From: Mesostigma viride
Lineage: Eukaryota; Streptophyta; Mesostigmatophyceae; Mesostigmatales; Mesostigmataceae
Assembly: GCA_009746045.1 (NCBI GenBank)
Contig: RPFO01000213.1
Span: 13,793,721 to 13,857,720 of the forward strand
Length of the DNA: 64,000 nt
Direction: 5' to 3'
This document shows, piece by piece, positions 54,595 to 63,707 of the stretch. The notes beneath the pieces were generated by a model. It did not search any database, was not told the origin of the DNA, and saw only the letters and a list, made by a program, of their open reading frames with translations. Position 1 is the stretch's first letter. Each line of letters starts with the position of its first letter. Both the position numbers and the translations under genes were made by a program.

Positions 54595-55029
54595 AATCGT
54601 GGTTCTCTGAACATAGTTTCTTTATAGTGAGATGGAAGGGTAGCCGCTATAGCTAGGTTATTGGGTTCACGTGACAAACCTTTTGAGGCCGGTGCGGCCT
54701 GATCCGGATCAGTCGTGGCCAAAGCTTTGGCCAGTTTTTTCTTGGCCAGGTGGCAGGAGCTACGTTGAGATATAAACCTGCCACTGTCTAGGTTTCTTGG
54801 CTCATGGCGTAGTGATTAACTAGATCTAGATTCTTTCTCTCACGCAATATGTGACCTAATAGCCCCGGCAGCCTTACGTAAGCTGCCGGCAATTAGAACG
54901 CCACATTGCGTCATTTGTTCAGACGCAACATTTGCGTGGCGAAAAAATGCCGTCCGGGCCAAGGCCGCATGACACGCAAAAAAGGACAAAAACAAACCCA
55001 CCTAGCTAAGGTCGGCCTCTTTTCTTTTC
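54595..55029 (+). repeat. Repeat A1
   Basis: 435 bp, matching 59,501-59,933 except for one A and one T missing there (GACAAACC/GACAACC and a T-run in CCAGTTTTTT). Contains GTAAGCTGCCGGC, a hairpin-forming segment, near 54,877-54,890. Confidence 0.95.
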
Positions 55030-55116
55030 ACGAGGGCGGCGACAGCAAGCCAGGGGAAACGAACCTCTGGTTTGACGAACCTGTACTGTCGGAGCCATTT
55101 TTGGCCCTGAGCAGCA

Positions 55117-56171
55117 ATGCCGAAGGGGCGCAAAGCTACAGGAGGGCAGGCAGCGCGCGGGGAGGACGGGACGCCCACACCGCGGGCTGCTGCCGCCAGT
55201 CACGCGCCAGTCGCCTTCAGCGCCAAAAAGAAGCAGCTCGCCACTCTGCTCGCCAAGTGCATCAGCCCCGCAGAGGCGGTGGGGGCAGTCGAGCAGGTCT
55301 TCGGTGCCGAGGACTGGGTGACGGACGCCAGCTCGTGGAGCTCGAGCCAGCTGAAGTCTGTCGTGCAGTTGCTGGCCGATCACGTTGATGTTGGCGACGT
55401 GTTGGACGCACGTGACCCAAACGGAACGTTGGTGGCAAAACTGCTGGCCGTGGCAGATCTCGCGGCGGACGAGGAGGAGGATCAGGCGCTGCCACCAACG
55501 ACACCTGCGCAGCGAAAAATGGCCAAGCCGAAAGGCGCGGCCAAGGTTTCGGCAGGTGGGGGGGCTGTCGGAAAGGAAATGAGGGCGAGGTTGGCGACAT
55601 TCGTTGGGGCACCTCCGGAAACCGAAAATCAGGACGACGAGGAGGACGAGGAGGGGGAGGTCGCAGCCGAGAAATTCATGCAAGGTTTGAAGGCAGCGCT
55701 GGGAGGAATGGAGGGGGCGGGAAGCCACTTCAAGGCCTCGAAAGGGGTGGCGCTGCCAAGCCGAGCCAAGAGCGTGAAATATCGGGTTTCGGAGCGGGTG
55801 CTGCCGGGGGTGTTGGAGGACGCCAGCGACAATGGGATGGGAATCCGGTCGTGGGTCATGACGGTAAAGCCTGGAAATTGGCGGAACATGGAGAACAGGA
55901 AAATTGTCATGAACATTGCATTGGCCATGGACACCCTTCTCAAGGAGCTGGGCTCAGCAGCCGGGGAGCTTGTGGGCATGGAGTACCTAATGAGGGTGGT
56001 GGCGGCCTTGCTGCAGGTGGAAGGGCAAGGAGGGGGGGGTGGAAGGTGGCCAGCCACCTCCTGCCATTGGGGGAGGAGGCTGCACTGTCAGCCACCCCGG
56101 CTGTCAAGGCAGCTCTCCAAACTGCCATCCTCTTGGACAAGCTCAGCAAGGCTCAACAAGTAGGGAAATAG
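55117..56171 (+). CDS. ORF1, gag-like protein
   Basis: ATG 55,117 (MPKGRKATGGQAARGEDG). Basic N-terminus, helical SAKKKQLATLLAKCISPAE, an acidic tract (DDEEDEEGE), and a C-terminal helical part (NWRNMENRKIVMNIALAMDT, LVGMEYLMRVVAALLQ). At a run of eight G (56,031-56,038) the frame as written goes to a stop at 56,163. One more G gives VASHLLPLGEEAALSATPAV and TAILLDKLSKAQQVGK to TAG 56,171, which looks like the true end. No zinc knuckle is seen. Presumed particle protein. Confidence 0.75.
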
Positions 56172-59100
56172 AATCCCAGCGGGACCGCTCCCTTTTCCCG
56201 CTGCCATACCCACTTAGGCCAGCGTACACCGCGTGGGGCAGGGTGAGATCGGCACGCCGGCGACAGCGTGCCACGCGCCGCCACCGCGAGTACACACTGC
56301 AATGCAAGGTAGTGCGTTGGCTTAATTGGCTGTGGGGAGGGGGGCAAGACCCTCCTCCTAACCCTAGAGGGGCGTGCTCTAAGGGGAGGGAGGAGGCCCT
56401 TGCGAGGGTCAAGAGGCACTGCACCTGGCACAGTCGCCGCGTAGGGGGCGTTGCGACAGGCCAGGAGCAAGAAGGTGCTGATGCAATATATGGGAAGCAG
56501 AATAAGTATGAACAACTGCGCGCGGACGCGGTGAGTCTACCAAAGGCGGAGGTGGCGGGGAAGGCACGGCTGCTCGACCTGTTGGCTATGCGGCCGAGCT
56601 GGCGGGAGATATATGCCAGCGAAGAGAACTGCATCAAGCCAGCGGTCGTGGCGAGCGCAAAGTATTGGAATGTGCCCAAGCCCAGCCGGGGATGCTCCAT
56701 GGCTGAATGGGGCAAGCTCATGAGCCGGGCAGCGGGCGTGGGCATGGTGGCGTTCCGGGAGAGGCGGCCCAAGTGGGTGGATGGCTGCTTTGGAGTGGCC
56801 AAGGGGGTGGGTGAGCTTCGGTTCATCGTCAACAGGAAGCTGGGCAACCTGCTGTGGGTGGACCCCCCCAAGATCCTGCTACCCCACCTGGGCATCCTCG
56901 TGGAGGTCTACATCAAAGGCTGGTGCTACTGCGCCAAGAGCGACCTCGTGTCATACTACTATTCCATCGAGGTGCCCGAGTGGTGGTGGGACTACCAAGG
57001 GCTTCCTAGTGTGTGGTCGACTAGCGTAGGTCTGGCAGGGCCCAGGCGGAAGGTGTGGCCCGTGCTCAAGGTGCTGGCCATGGGACATTCCCATGCGGTG
57101 GCGCTGGGGGAGGCCATCCATGAGATGGTGCTCTACATGACCGGTGCCCTGGATCCGAGGCGCCAGGTCAACTACCTCTCAAGCGCAGGTGAGCTCACCT
57201 TGGTGCGCGACGAGTGTGGCCAGCCACTGCGCTTGGCCATCGAGTACAAGGAGGAGCGCGCCGGGGAGCTTCAGATTGACCTGGAAAACCCCCCTGCCCC
57301 CATGCTGTCCATCACTATTGATGACTTGGTGGCCAGCAACGGGCGGACCTGCGAGGCGGTGAACCAGCTCATCACGCGCGCTATTGAGGAAGGCTACCTC
57401 CCTAACAACCTTGTGCCGTCTAAGGAGAAGACTAAGATGGCGAGCCTGGAAGGGGACGAGCTAGAAGCCCTAGGGGTGGTGCACCGACGGAACGGCGTGC
57501 TGGAACCAACGGTCAAGCAGCTCAACCTTGTGATCGCCCACACGCAGGCTATACTCACTCGAGGCCGAGCTACGGCCGAGGGGCTGGCTGCCGTCTTGGG
57601 GCGGTGGTTGTGGCTGCAGATGTTAAGCCGCAGCTGCTTGTCCATTTGGCAGCAATGTTTCAAATTCATCAGCCTGCAAGGGTGGGGGCAGCGATCCTGG
57701 GTGCTGTGGGCCGGGGTGCGGGAGGAGTTAGAGTGTGCCCTGGCCTTGGCTCCCATGCTAAGGGTTGACCGAAGCGCACCTTTGGCCCGTGAGGTGGTTG
57801 CATCTGACGCGTCCACCTACGGGCAAGGTGTCGTGTACGCAACCATGGAGCCGGGCGATGTGACGGAGCTGGCGAGGGCACGAGAGGTGCGGGGGTACCC
57901 GACTTTGCTCATACCAAGTGAGGTGGCCTACGCTGGCCCTAGGCCACTGAGCGCGCGGGCGCAACAAGCAATCACTAGCCAGCAATGGCGGGTTGGGGTC
58001 CGGAGTCGTTGGCGGGATCCGGGGATGCACATCAACGAGAAGGAGGTGCGGGCTGCAGTGAAGGGCGTGGAGAGGAGTGCGCGCAGCTTGGCAAACCGAG
58101 GCAAGCGGGTGGTGAGGTTGGTGGACTCCACCGCGGCGTTGGGCTGCTTGGCTAAGGGGCGGTCCTCATCCCACAAGCTCAACAAGCAGTGCCGCCGCTT
58201 GTGCGCGCTGACCCTCGCCACGGGGAGTCGTTCCCAGTGGGTGTGGACGCCGAGTGCACTTCAACCAGCCGATGGCGTTTCTCGCGGCCAATCCATGGCG
58301 ACTTTCTTGGCAGGCTGGGTGCGCGACCTGACCGCGGAAGGCATCCATCCTAACCCGGGGCCCCCTGCACCTGTTAGCTACCTTCCATTGCTAGAGGGGA
58401 AAGTAAAGCCGGCTACTTTGCTGGCCTACCGTCGTGGTCTTGATTCCCTCTTGACTTGGTGGGAGGCTGGTGGGCGGGCGGACGGGTCATCGTCACGAGC
58501 TGACACCCTTGAGGAGACATTTTGTGCGTATGTCGCCTGGGCTCATTTTCGGGGGTACAGCCGCCAAGTGTGTGTCAATGCCTTGATGGGGTTGCAACTT
58601 TATTATCCCGGTATGGTGAAGCGGTGGGACTTGGCCCGTGGCGTCCTCGCTGGGTGGAAAACACTTGTGCCCCCCCGTGCCCCTCCTCCCATTCCATGGG
58701 AGGCGGCGTTTGCACTTGCCAGCACGATGGTCATGCAAGGTCAGCGCCTTGCGGGCCTGCTGGTTGTCATCGTGTTCCGCCATTACCTGCGAATCTCGGA
58801 GGCGCTGAACCTCCGTGTTGGCCATGTGCGCCTCCAGCCTGACGTTCGGCTTGGGCCGGCTCAACGGGGCGCCCTACTGCTGAGGTCTACCAAGACCTCT
58901 AAGGGCAAGACTCAGTCAGTGGTGGTAGAAGATGTGATGTCTGAAACCATCCTCCGTCACTGCATCGCGGGTAAGCACGCTTGGGAGGCCGTGTTCCCTT
59001 TCACCTACCCGCAATTCCGGCGCATTTGGCAGGCTGCGAGTCAGGCCTTGGGGGTCGCCCAGATTTTCACCATTCACGGGCTGCGGCATGGAGGTGCCAC

Positions 59101-59293
59101 TCACGATTTCCTCGCGGGTCGCAGCATGGGGGACATCCAGGGCCGGGGGCGCTGGCTTAGCAGCTCCACGGTTGCCCATTATGTGGGCTTGCACCGCAGT
59201 TTGGAGGTGCAGCTGCCTGAGGTTATTCTTCGGGCCATGGCCGCCTGCCCCCCTCGGGCCTGGCGGGCTATTTTGAAATTGCCCTCCACCTAA
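56039..59293 (+). CDS. ORF2: reverse transcriptase, RNase H, tyrosine recombinase
   Basis: Open for 1,084 codons, overlapping ORF1. GTG 56,039 is the first start-like codon; the first ATG is near 56,588. Reverse transcriptase lies about residues 250-560, with motif C as SITIDDLVAS (Asp 428, 429) instead of YxDD. RNase H has DAST (Asp 590), NEKE (667-669), VDSTAAL (696) and PADGVSRG (745). A 2A-like GIHPNPGP lies at 768-775. Tyrosine recombinase residues are Arg 918 (LRISEAL), H1013-G-L-R1016, Trp 1039 and Tyr 1048 (AHYVGL). It would copy the RNA and insert a circular cDNA by site-specific recombination. All catalytic positions are present, so it may be active. Confidence 0.93.
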   Translation: MEGGQPPPAIGGGGCTVSHPGCQGSSPNCHPLGQAQQGSTSREIESQRDRSLFPLPYPLRPAYTAWGRVRSARRRQRATRRHREYTLQCKVVRWLNWLWGGGQDPPPNPRGACSKGREEALARVKRHCTWHSRRVGGVATGQEQEGADAIYGKQNKYEQLRADAVSLPKAEVAGKARLLDLLAMRPSWREIYASEENCIKPAVVASAKYWNVPKPSRGCSMAEWGKLMSRAAGVGMVAFRERRPKWVDGCFGVAKGVGELRFIVNRKLGNLLWVDPPKILLPHLGILVEVYIKGWCYCAKSDLVSYYYSIEVPEWWWDYQGLPSVWSTSVGLAGPRRKVWPVLKVLAMGHSHAVALGEAIHEMVLYMTGALDPRRQVNYLSSAGELTLVRDECGQPLRLAIEYKEERAGELQIDLENPPAPMLSITIDDLVASNGRTCEAVNQLITRAIEEGYLPNNLVPSKEKTKMASLEGDELEALGVVHRRNGVLEPTVKQLNLVIAHTQAILTRGRATAEGLAAVLGRWLWLQMLSRSCLSIWQQCFKFISLQGWGQRSWVLWAGVREELECALALAPMLRVDRSAPLAREVVASDASTYGQGVVYATMEPGDVTELARAREVRGYPTLLIPSEVAYAGPRPLSARAQQAITSQQWRVGVRSRWRDPGMHINEKEVRAAVKGVERSARSLANRGKRVVRLVDSTAALGCLAKGRSSSHKLNKQCRRLCALTLATGSRSQWVWTPSALQPADGVSRGQSMATFLAGWVRDLTAEGIHPNPGPPAPVSYLPLLEGKVKPATLLAYRRGLDSLLTWWEAGGRADGSSSRADTLEETFCAYVAWAHFRGYSRQVCVNALMGLQLYYPGMVKRWDLARGVLAGWKTLVPPRAPPPIPWEAAFALASTMVMQGQRLAGLLVVIVFRHYLRISEALNLRVGHVRLQPDVRLGPAQRGALLLRSTKTSKGKTQSVVVEDVMSETILRHCIAGKHAWEAVFPFTYPQFRRIWQAASQALGVAQIFTIHGLRHGGATHDFLAGRSMGDIQGRGRWLSSSTVAHYVGLHRSLEVQLPEVILRAMAACPPRAWRAILKLPST

Positions 59294-59365
59294 TTTGGTT
59301 GTTCATTTCTCTGTCATTATGCTAGGTTCTTTGCCCCTGGCATGGATCGCCAGGGAGGGATATAA

Positions 59366-59502
59366 GGGTAAGGCTAGCCTTTGCCAAGCAATAAGTGTTC
59401 CCATGAGCATCGGCGGCCGGGATGTGGCCTGCCTTTTGTATGTGCTCCACTCATTGTTTTAATAAAGAGTCTGGTTACCCTGGAGTTCCACGGTTAATAG
59501 AA
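59366..59502 (+). repeat. Repeat B1
   Basis: 137 bp, identical by eye to B2; contains AATAAAGAGTCTGG, a possible poly(A) signal region. Abuts A2. Confidence 0.93.
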
Positions 59503-59933
59503 TCGTGGTTCTCTGAACATAGTTTCTTTATAGTGAGATGGAAGGGTAGCCGCTATAGCTAGGTTATTGGGTTCACGTGACAACCTTTTGAGGCCGGTGC
59601 GGCCTGATCCGGATCAGTCGTGGCCAAAGCTTTGGCCAGTTTTTCTTGGCCAGGTGGCAGGAGCTACGTTGAGATATAAACCTGCCACTGTCTAGGTTTC
59701 TTGGCTCATGGCGTAGTGATTAACTAGATCTAGATTCTTTCTCTCACGCAATATGTGACCTAATAGCCCCGGCAGCCTTACGTAAGCTGCCGGCAATTAG
59801 AACGCCACATTGCGTCATTTGTTCAGACGCAACATTTGCGTGGCGAAAAAATGCCGTCCGGGCCAAGGCCGCATGACACGCAAAAAAGGACAAAAACAAA
59901 CCCACCTAGCTAAGGTCGGCCTCTTTTCTTTTC
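59501..59933 (+). repeat. Repeat A2
   Basis: 433-bp copy of A1 joined directly to B1; the B1/A2 junction shares AA. Confidence 0.95.
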
Positions 59934-59958
59934 CCGCCCACCCTCCCTGCGTGTTTGG

Positions 59959-60095
59959 GGGTAAGGCTAGCCTTTGCCAAGCAATAAGTGTTCCCATGAG
60001 CATCGGCGGCCGGGATGTGGCCTGCCTTTTGTATGTGCTCCACTCATTGTTTTAATAAAGAGTCTGGTTACCCTGGAGTTCCACGGTTAATAGAA
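59959..60095 (+). repeat. Repeat B2
   Basis: 137-bp copy of B1, separated from A2 by about 25 bp. It forms the right end of the element. Confidence 0.93.
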
Positions 60096-60218
60096 CATCC
60101 ATAACATAGCTGTCACATAGCATGGGCATGGCCTTGACTCCCACAAGCTGGTCTGATCAATGACGTGCGAACTGCTCCTCCTGTGTAGTACCGTAATGGG
60201 TGTAATACCCAAATGTGT

Positions 60219-60553
60219 AATACCTGAATGGGCATCTGTCCCGCTATTTTGGCCTCTTGTAGTACCCGACTAGGCATCCGTCTTGCTACCTTGGCCTCTT
60301 GTAATACCCGAATGGGCATCTGTCTTGCCATCTTGGCCTCTTGTAGTAATACCCGAATGGGCATCTGTCTTGCTATCTTGGCCTCTTGTAATACCCGACT
60401 AGGCATCCGTCTTGCTACCTTGGCCTCTTGTAATACCCGAATGGGCATCTGTCTTGCTATCTCGGCCTCTTGTAATACCCGAATGGGCATCTGTCTTGCC
60501 ATCTTGGCCTCTTGTAATACCCGAAAGTGCATCTGTCTTGCTATCTCGGCCTG
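60219..60553 (+). repeat. 42-bp minisatellite, 8 copies
   Basis: Unit CCCGAATGGGCATCTGTCTT plus GCTATCTTGGCCTCTTGTAATA; two unit types (GAATGGGCATCT and GACTAGGCATCC) alternate. One copy has an extra TAG. The unit is a multiple of three, so frames stay open through it on both strands; there is no sign that it is translated. Confidence 0.9.
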
Positions 60554-61279
60554 AGGGTTGTGATTTGAATGCACCGAGGGCACCCAGCCTAGCTTGTGGT
60601 GCCCCATGTGGGCAGCTGGTGTGGGAGCCAACTAGCACCTTTTGTATTGCTCCGTGTAAAACCCTGGGCTTTGGCGAGGTAACAGCTTGGCCCCACCCCC
60701 CAGCACAAACTATGATGACACAGAAACCCAGATTCCTGCAAGGCATGGCACAGTCTGGTTCCAGTGGCAAATATATCATTCCAGGATGGGAATGACTGTA
60801 CGTGGTGGTCAATGTGATGATAAACTTCCTGGTTTTGAGTACTTATGTGAGCTTTTTTTACATGTAAGGACTACGTTGTTTGCCCCCTTACTACAAAGTG
60901 TACATTGTTTACGATCGGCATCCGTTAGGCATGTAATAGGGCAGGGCGGTTCGCCAGCCCACCACCATCCCATGTGCGATGTTCAGGGCTTTAGAGCATT
61001 CGTGCCAAAGTGCAATGGAACGGACGAATGAAAGGACCACATGTGTCATGGGTCGTGTGACTCTCTGCGTCCTCGGCTCCTCGCGTGCCTGACCCCACAG
61101 TTACTGGGTTTATCGCTCACGTTAGTGCATGCGTTCACTTTAGAGTGCATGTGCCCACCTTCGTGCATGCGCTCACCTTAGCGCATCGCGCTCCCACTTT
61201 TGCGTGCCAACCTGTACTGGCGAACTTTTCGTTGTTGCTCGGCCACATACTTGCTCCGTGATGGGCCCAACATTTCCAG

Positions 61280-61425
61280 GGACGTGGTACCTGGGCTGGG
61301 TGGGCCAGCTGTACGGTGGGGGCGCGCTCGTGCCCACCATTGCAGCCTATAATGCTGGCTCGGGCCACGTGGACGCCTGGCTGGACGAGCTCCGGGGCAA
61401 GACGTGGGATGAGTTCGTGGAGCAG
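61280..61425 (+). CDS. Transglycosylase exon P (AAYNAG motif)
   Basis: Acceptor catttccag; two bases complete Gly, then TWYLGWVGQLYGGGALVPTI, AAYNAGSGHVDAWLDELRGK, TWDEFVEQ; donor CAG|gtgggt. YL..L...GG......AAYNAG..V..W is the third SLT motif, lining the active-site cleft. Confidence 0.95.
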
Positions 61426-62273
61426 GTGGGTGCTATTTTTGGATGCTTGTGTTTCTAGGGCTAAGTTCGGACGCTTGGCCTGGCGGCACTGTCCTAAATA
61501 ATCAAATATGTCAAACTCAATTCAGCCAGCTGCTGCAATGTGCTATCAATGTGTTGGATAGCTAATGTTCAAGGTATGGCAGCGGAGCTTGGTAGGAGTG
61601 CTGCTCTGGATTGCTAAGGTATGCTTGCCTCATGGAAGGGAGCATTGTTTAGCTGGTTTAATGTCAACCTGGTTCAGCATCGTGGCTGATTAAATTTTTT
61701 TCTTTTGACTAGTATTATTATATACATATTTATCGTGGCTGATCATTATCTTGCCCATGCTGGAAACACAGGTGTTACCTGCAGGGGGCATCTCCCATAA
61801 TGTAGGGCCATGCGTGCTGAGCAAGTTGAACGCAAATAGCAGTTGAATATGATGAGCGGTTGTCTCCTTGATGATAAGAGGTGTGTAGAAGGTATCGTTC
61901 TCCTGCTGGCTGTCTATCGCCTGGACCCCTATCATTCTGCAGCCAGACGGCAGCCCTGAATCCTCAACCCCTATTATTCTGCAGCCAGATCTCTTGGTGA
62001 GCATCCAAGCATGATTTTGTTCTTATTGATCTTATGATAGTGATTGATCTTATTGTTAACCTGGTTGGCTGCTATGGCCCATTTTCGTCTGTCATAAGAT
62101 GATGAACAGCACCAGATAGTCGAATGAGCCGGTAGGTGGAGCAGCAGCTGTTGGTGGCCAAAGTAAGGGAAGGCTGGCATTAGCAGGCAAATGTAGGCCT
62201 GTTTTCTTCCTGCGATTACCAGCCATATCTCTCACGCAATACCCGCTTGCTGACTTCCTCTTTTGTCTTGCAG
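61426..62273 (+). other. Intron
   Basis: A 28-bp direct repeat (CCCCTAT(C/T)ATTCTGCAGCCAGA) lies at 61,926-61,949 and 61,969-61,990; otherwise nothing recognised. Confidence 0.5.
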
Positions 62274-62393
62274 ATTCCGTTTGGCGAGACGCGCTACTAC
62301 GTGAAAGCAGTGCTGGGAGCATACTGGATGTATCACCGGCTGTACAATGGGACGAGCCGAGGTGATGCACTGCGACGCGCCGTCACGTCTTGA
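62274..62393 (+). CDS. Transglycosylase last exon Q
   Basis: Acceptor ttgtcttgcag; IPFGETRYYVKAVLGAYWMY, HRLYNGTSRGDALRRAVTS, TGA 62,391-62,393. IP..ETR.YV..VL is the conserved end of Slt SLT domains. Confidence 0.95.
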   Translation: MPFGETRYYVKAVLGAYWMYHRLYNGTSRGDALRRAVTS

Positions 62394-63001
62394 AACTAAA
62401 TATTTATTTTCCGTGCACCGGATTTTGATTAATGTCTGTGCAGTGGAATGTGATACTAAGCACATTGACATTTCATCTATGCCGGTCATGTGACAGAGTT
62501 ACATGTAAAGTTATCAATTAAGTAATGCCGCTCACATGATCTCATATCAATTAACCTGTGTTTTTTTACAACGCGATGTATCGCGTTGTAGGGTTAGAAC
62601 GTGATGTATCGCGATGTAATCTGACACGTGGCAGACACAGTAGATACGAGATTTTCGGTCTGAAACTCGGTGGACGGCCTCCTTACATCCCGTAGAACTC
62701 AGGAAAAAATCCTGGTATTTTTTGGATTTTTTTTGTGACAGCTGCAAACAATTATGTACCACTGAAATCAGGCATTTTTGCGGGACGAAAGTGAAGACGA
62801 CGGCAATGGCGGCAGGTAGATCTCGCCAGTTTTCGCGTGAATTTCAGCGGCTGTTGGGTGGCACGACCATGATGATGCGTTCAAAGGTTGATAATTAGGT
62901 TTCTACGAGTTTGTTGAGGTACTGGGGCAAAGGAAACGTAGTTTTTTCCAGTTTCTCACCCAACTTTCATGCGGAAACCCTGGAAACCGGCATACATATT
63001 A
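62394..63001 (+). other. 3' flank and intergenic sequence
   Basis: TGTAA at 62,504-62,508 is a candidate poly(A) signal for the transglycosylase gene. A palindrome at 62,567-62,590 is listed separately. ATGGCGGCAG|gtagat at about 62,806 could be a tiny first exon of another gene, but nothing supports it further. Confidence 0.4.
62567..62590. repeat. 24-bp palindrome with related half-copy
   Basis: TACAACGCGAT-GT-ATCGCGTTGTA, perfect 11-bp arms. A degenerate copy (CGTGATGTATCGCGATGTA) follows at 62,600-62,618. Confidence 0.8.
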
Positions 63002-63014
63002 TTACAGCAAGACT

Positions 63015-63096
63015 ATTATTTTTCTAATGAGATTAGCATAGTACTCCGTGGCATGCCTTTGCGCATGACACGCAAGTACTTACTTACTTACTTACT
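63015..63096 (+). mobile_element. Short retroposon with (TTAC)n tail
   Basis: 82 bp ending in CTTACTTACTTACTTAC, flanked by TTACAGCAAGACT at 63,002-63,014 and 63,097-63,109. The family is not identified. Confidence 0.65.
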
Positions 63097-63110
63097 TTAC
63101 AGCAAGACTC

Positions 63111-63707
63111 GACTCGACGGCGCCGTCACCAAGATGCTGCGCAAGGCCCTTAACATCCCCTTTGGTTTGCACATTAGTAATGAGGATTTGTACGCTGATT
63201 TGCCCTATGTTTCCCACATTATTAGGCACAGGCGCCTGGGCCTAGCCGGGCACCTGGCCCGCACAGATCAGGTAGATACATCAGATAGACTAGCTGGCAC
63301 CAAGCCCGCCCAGCCTGGGCGATATGTCCTCACCTGGCGTGCCCCCGGCCGCGCGCGGCAGGGCCGCCACCCGTGGACTTTTCGTGATAGACTCGGCATG
63401 GACATGTGCTACACTAGACGTGACGGGCTCACCCCCGGGCAGCCTCCTGGTTTGTCTGTAATATGGAGGCAGATGGTGCGCAAGGATAGATGGCAAGCAG
63501 TGATGAAGGAGACCACCCCCAAGCCTGTGGGGGCTCCGCGTGTGACCAAGTATGGCATTCATAGCGATTCGGGCCGCGGTGCCCACACCCCTGTAACTAG
63601 GACCTAGATAGCTTATACCGGCCATCCATTCAATCCCATATGTTCCCCTCCCACTGAGGACTTATGCTCACGTGACGCAGTCACGTGTCTATTAATTAAT
63701 TAATTAA
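63111..63707 (+). mobile_element. RTE-like LINE 3' fragment, best preserved copy
   Basis: 5'-truncated. Open frame from 63,111 to TAG 63,607: TKMLRKALNIPFGLHISNED, LYADLPYVSHIIRHRRLGLA, GRHPWTFRDRLGMDMCYTRR, VIWRQMVRKDRWQAVMKETT, ending HTPVTRT. Then a 3' untranslated region, CACGTGACGCAGTCACGTG and (TTAA)n. TTACAGCAAGACTC flanks it at 63,097-63,110 and 63,708-63,721. The protein segment is the C-terminal domain downstream of the reverse transcriptase. Confidence 0.85.

Larger units (their letters stand above)
54595..60095 (+). mobile_element. PAT/Kangaroo-like tyrosine-recombinase retrotransposon
   Basis: Split direct repeats in the order A1 (54,595-55,029), ORFs, B1 (59,366-59,502), A2 (59,501-59,933), B2 (59,959-60,095). 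This layout, a tyrosine recombinase and no integrase or protease define PAT/Ngaro-type DIRS-order elements, known in green algae as TOC and Kangaroo. A1 and A2 differ by two homopolymer indels only and B1 and B2 appear identical, so the insertion is recent. The element is in the sense direction of the host gene, inside an intron. Confidence 0.93.
54521..61279 (+). other. 6.8-kb intron containing a retrotransposon
   Basis: Contains the tyrosine-recombinase element (54,595-60,095), a 42-bp minisatellite (60,219-60,553) and otherwise plain sequence. Without the element it would be about 1.26 kb. Confidence 0.85.
41743..62393 (+). other. Gene: Slt70-type lytic transglycosylase, at least 14 exons
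   Basis: Spliced gene, exons at 41743-41802, 42184-42254, 42638-42781, 43929-44081, 45333-45386, 45905-45985, 48221-48640, 50220-50329, 51037-51103, 52172-52816, 53785-53841, 54433-54520, 61280-61425 and 62274-62393, about 735 codons. All junctions but one (42,254/42,638) keep frame. The first ten exons form an alpha-helical, TPR-like superhelix (U/L-domain type, YWRARLHRWKGEPARAQRLL ... FPQ/SYYAWCA). The last exons form the GH23 SLT domain. Such enzymes cleave the MurNAc-GlcNAc bond of peptidoglycan with formation of 1,6-anhydroMurNAc. No start exon or targeting peptide is resolved, so location (plastid, food vacuole, secreted) is open. TGTAA at 62,504-62,508 is a candidate poly(A) signal. 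Confidence 0.85.

Noticed and set aside
56143-56895. Large minus-strand frames opposite ORF2 of the tyrosine-recombinase element
   Set aside because: Antisense shadows of a GC-rich coding region with clear domain motifs on the plus strand.
60228-60554. Repeat protein encoded by the 42-bp minisatellite
   Set aside because: Both strands stay open because the unit is divisible by three; no start, flanking coding sequence or splice sites.
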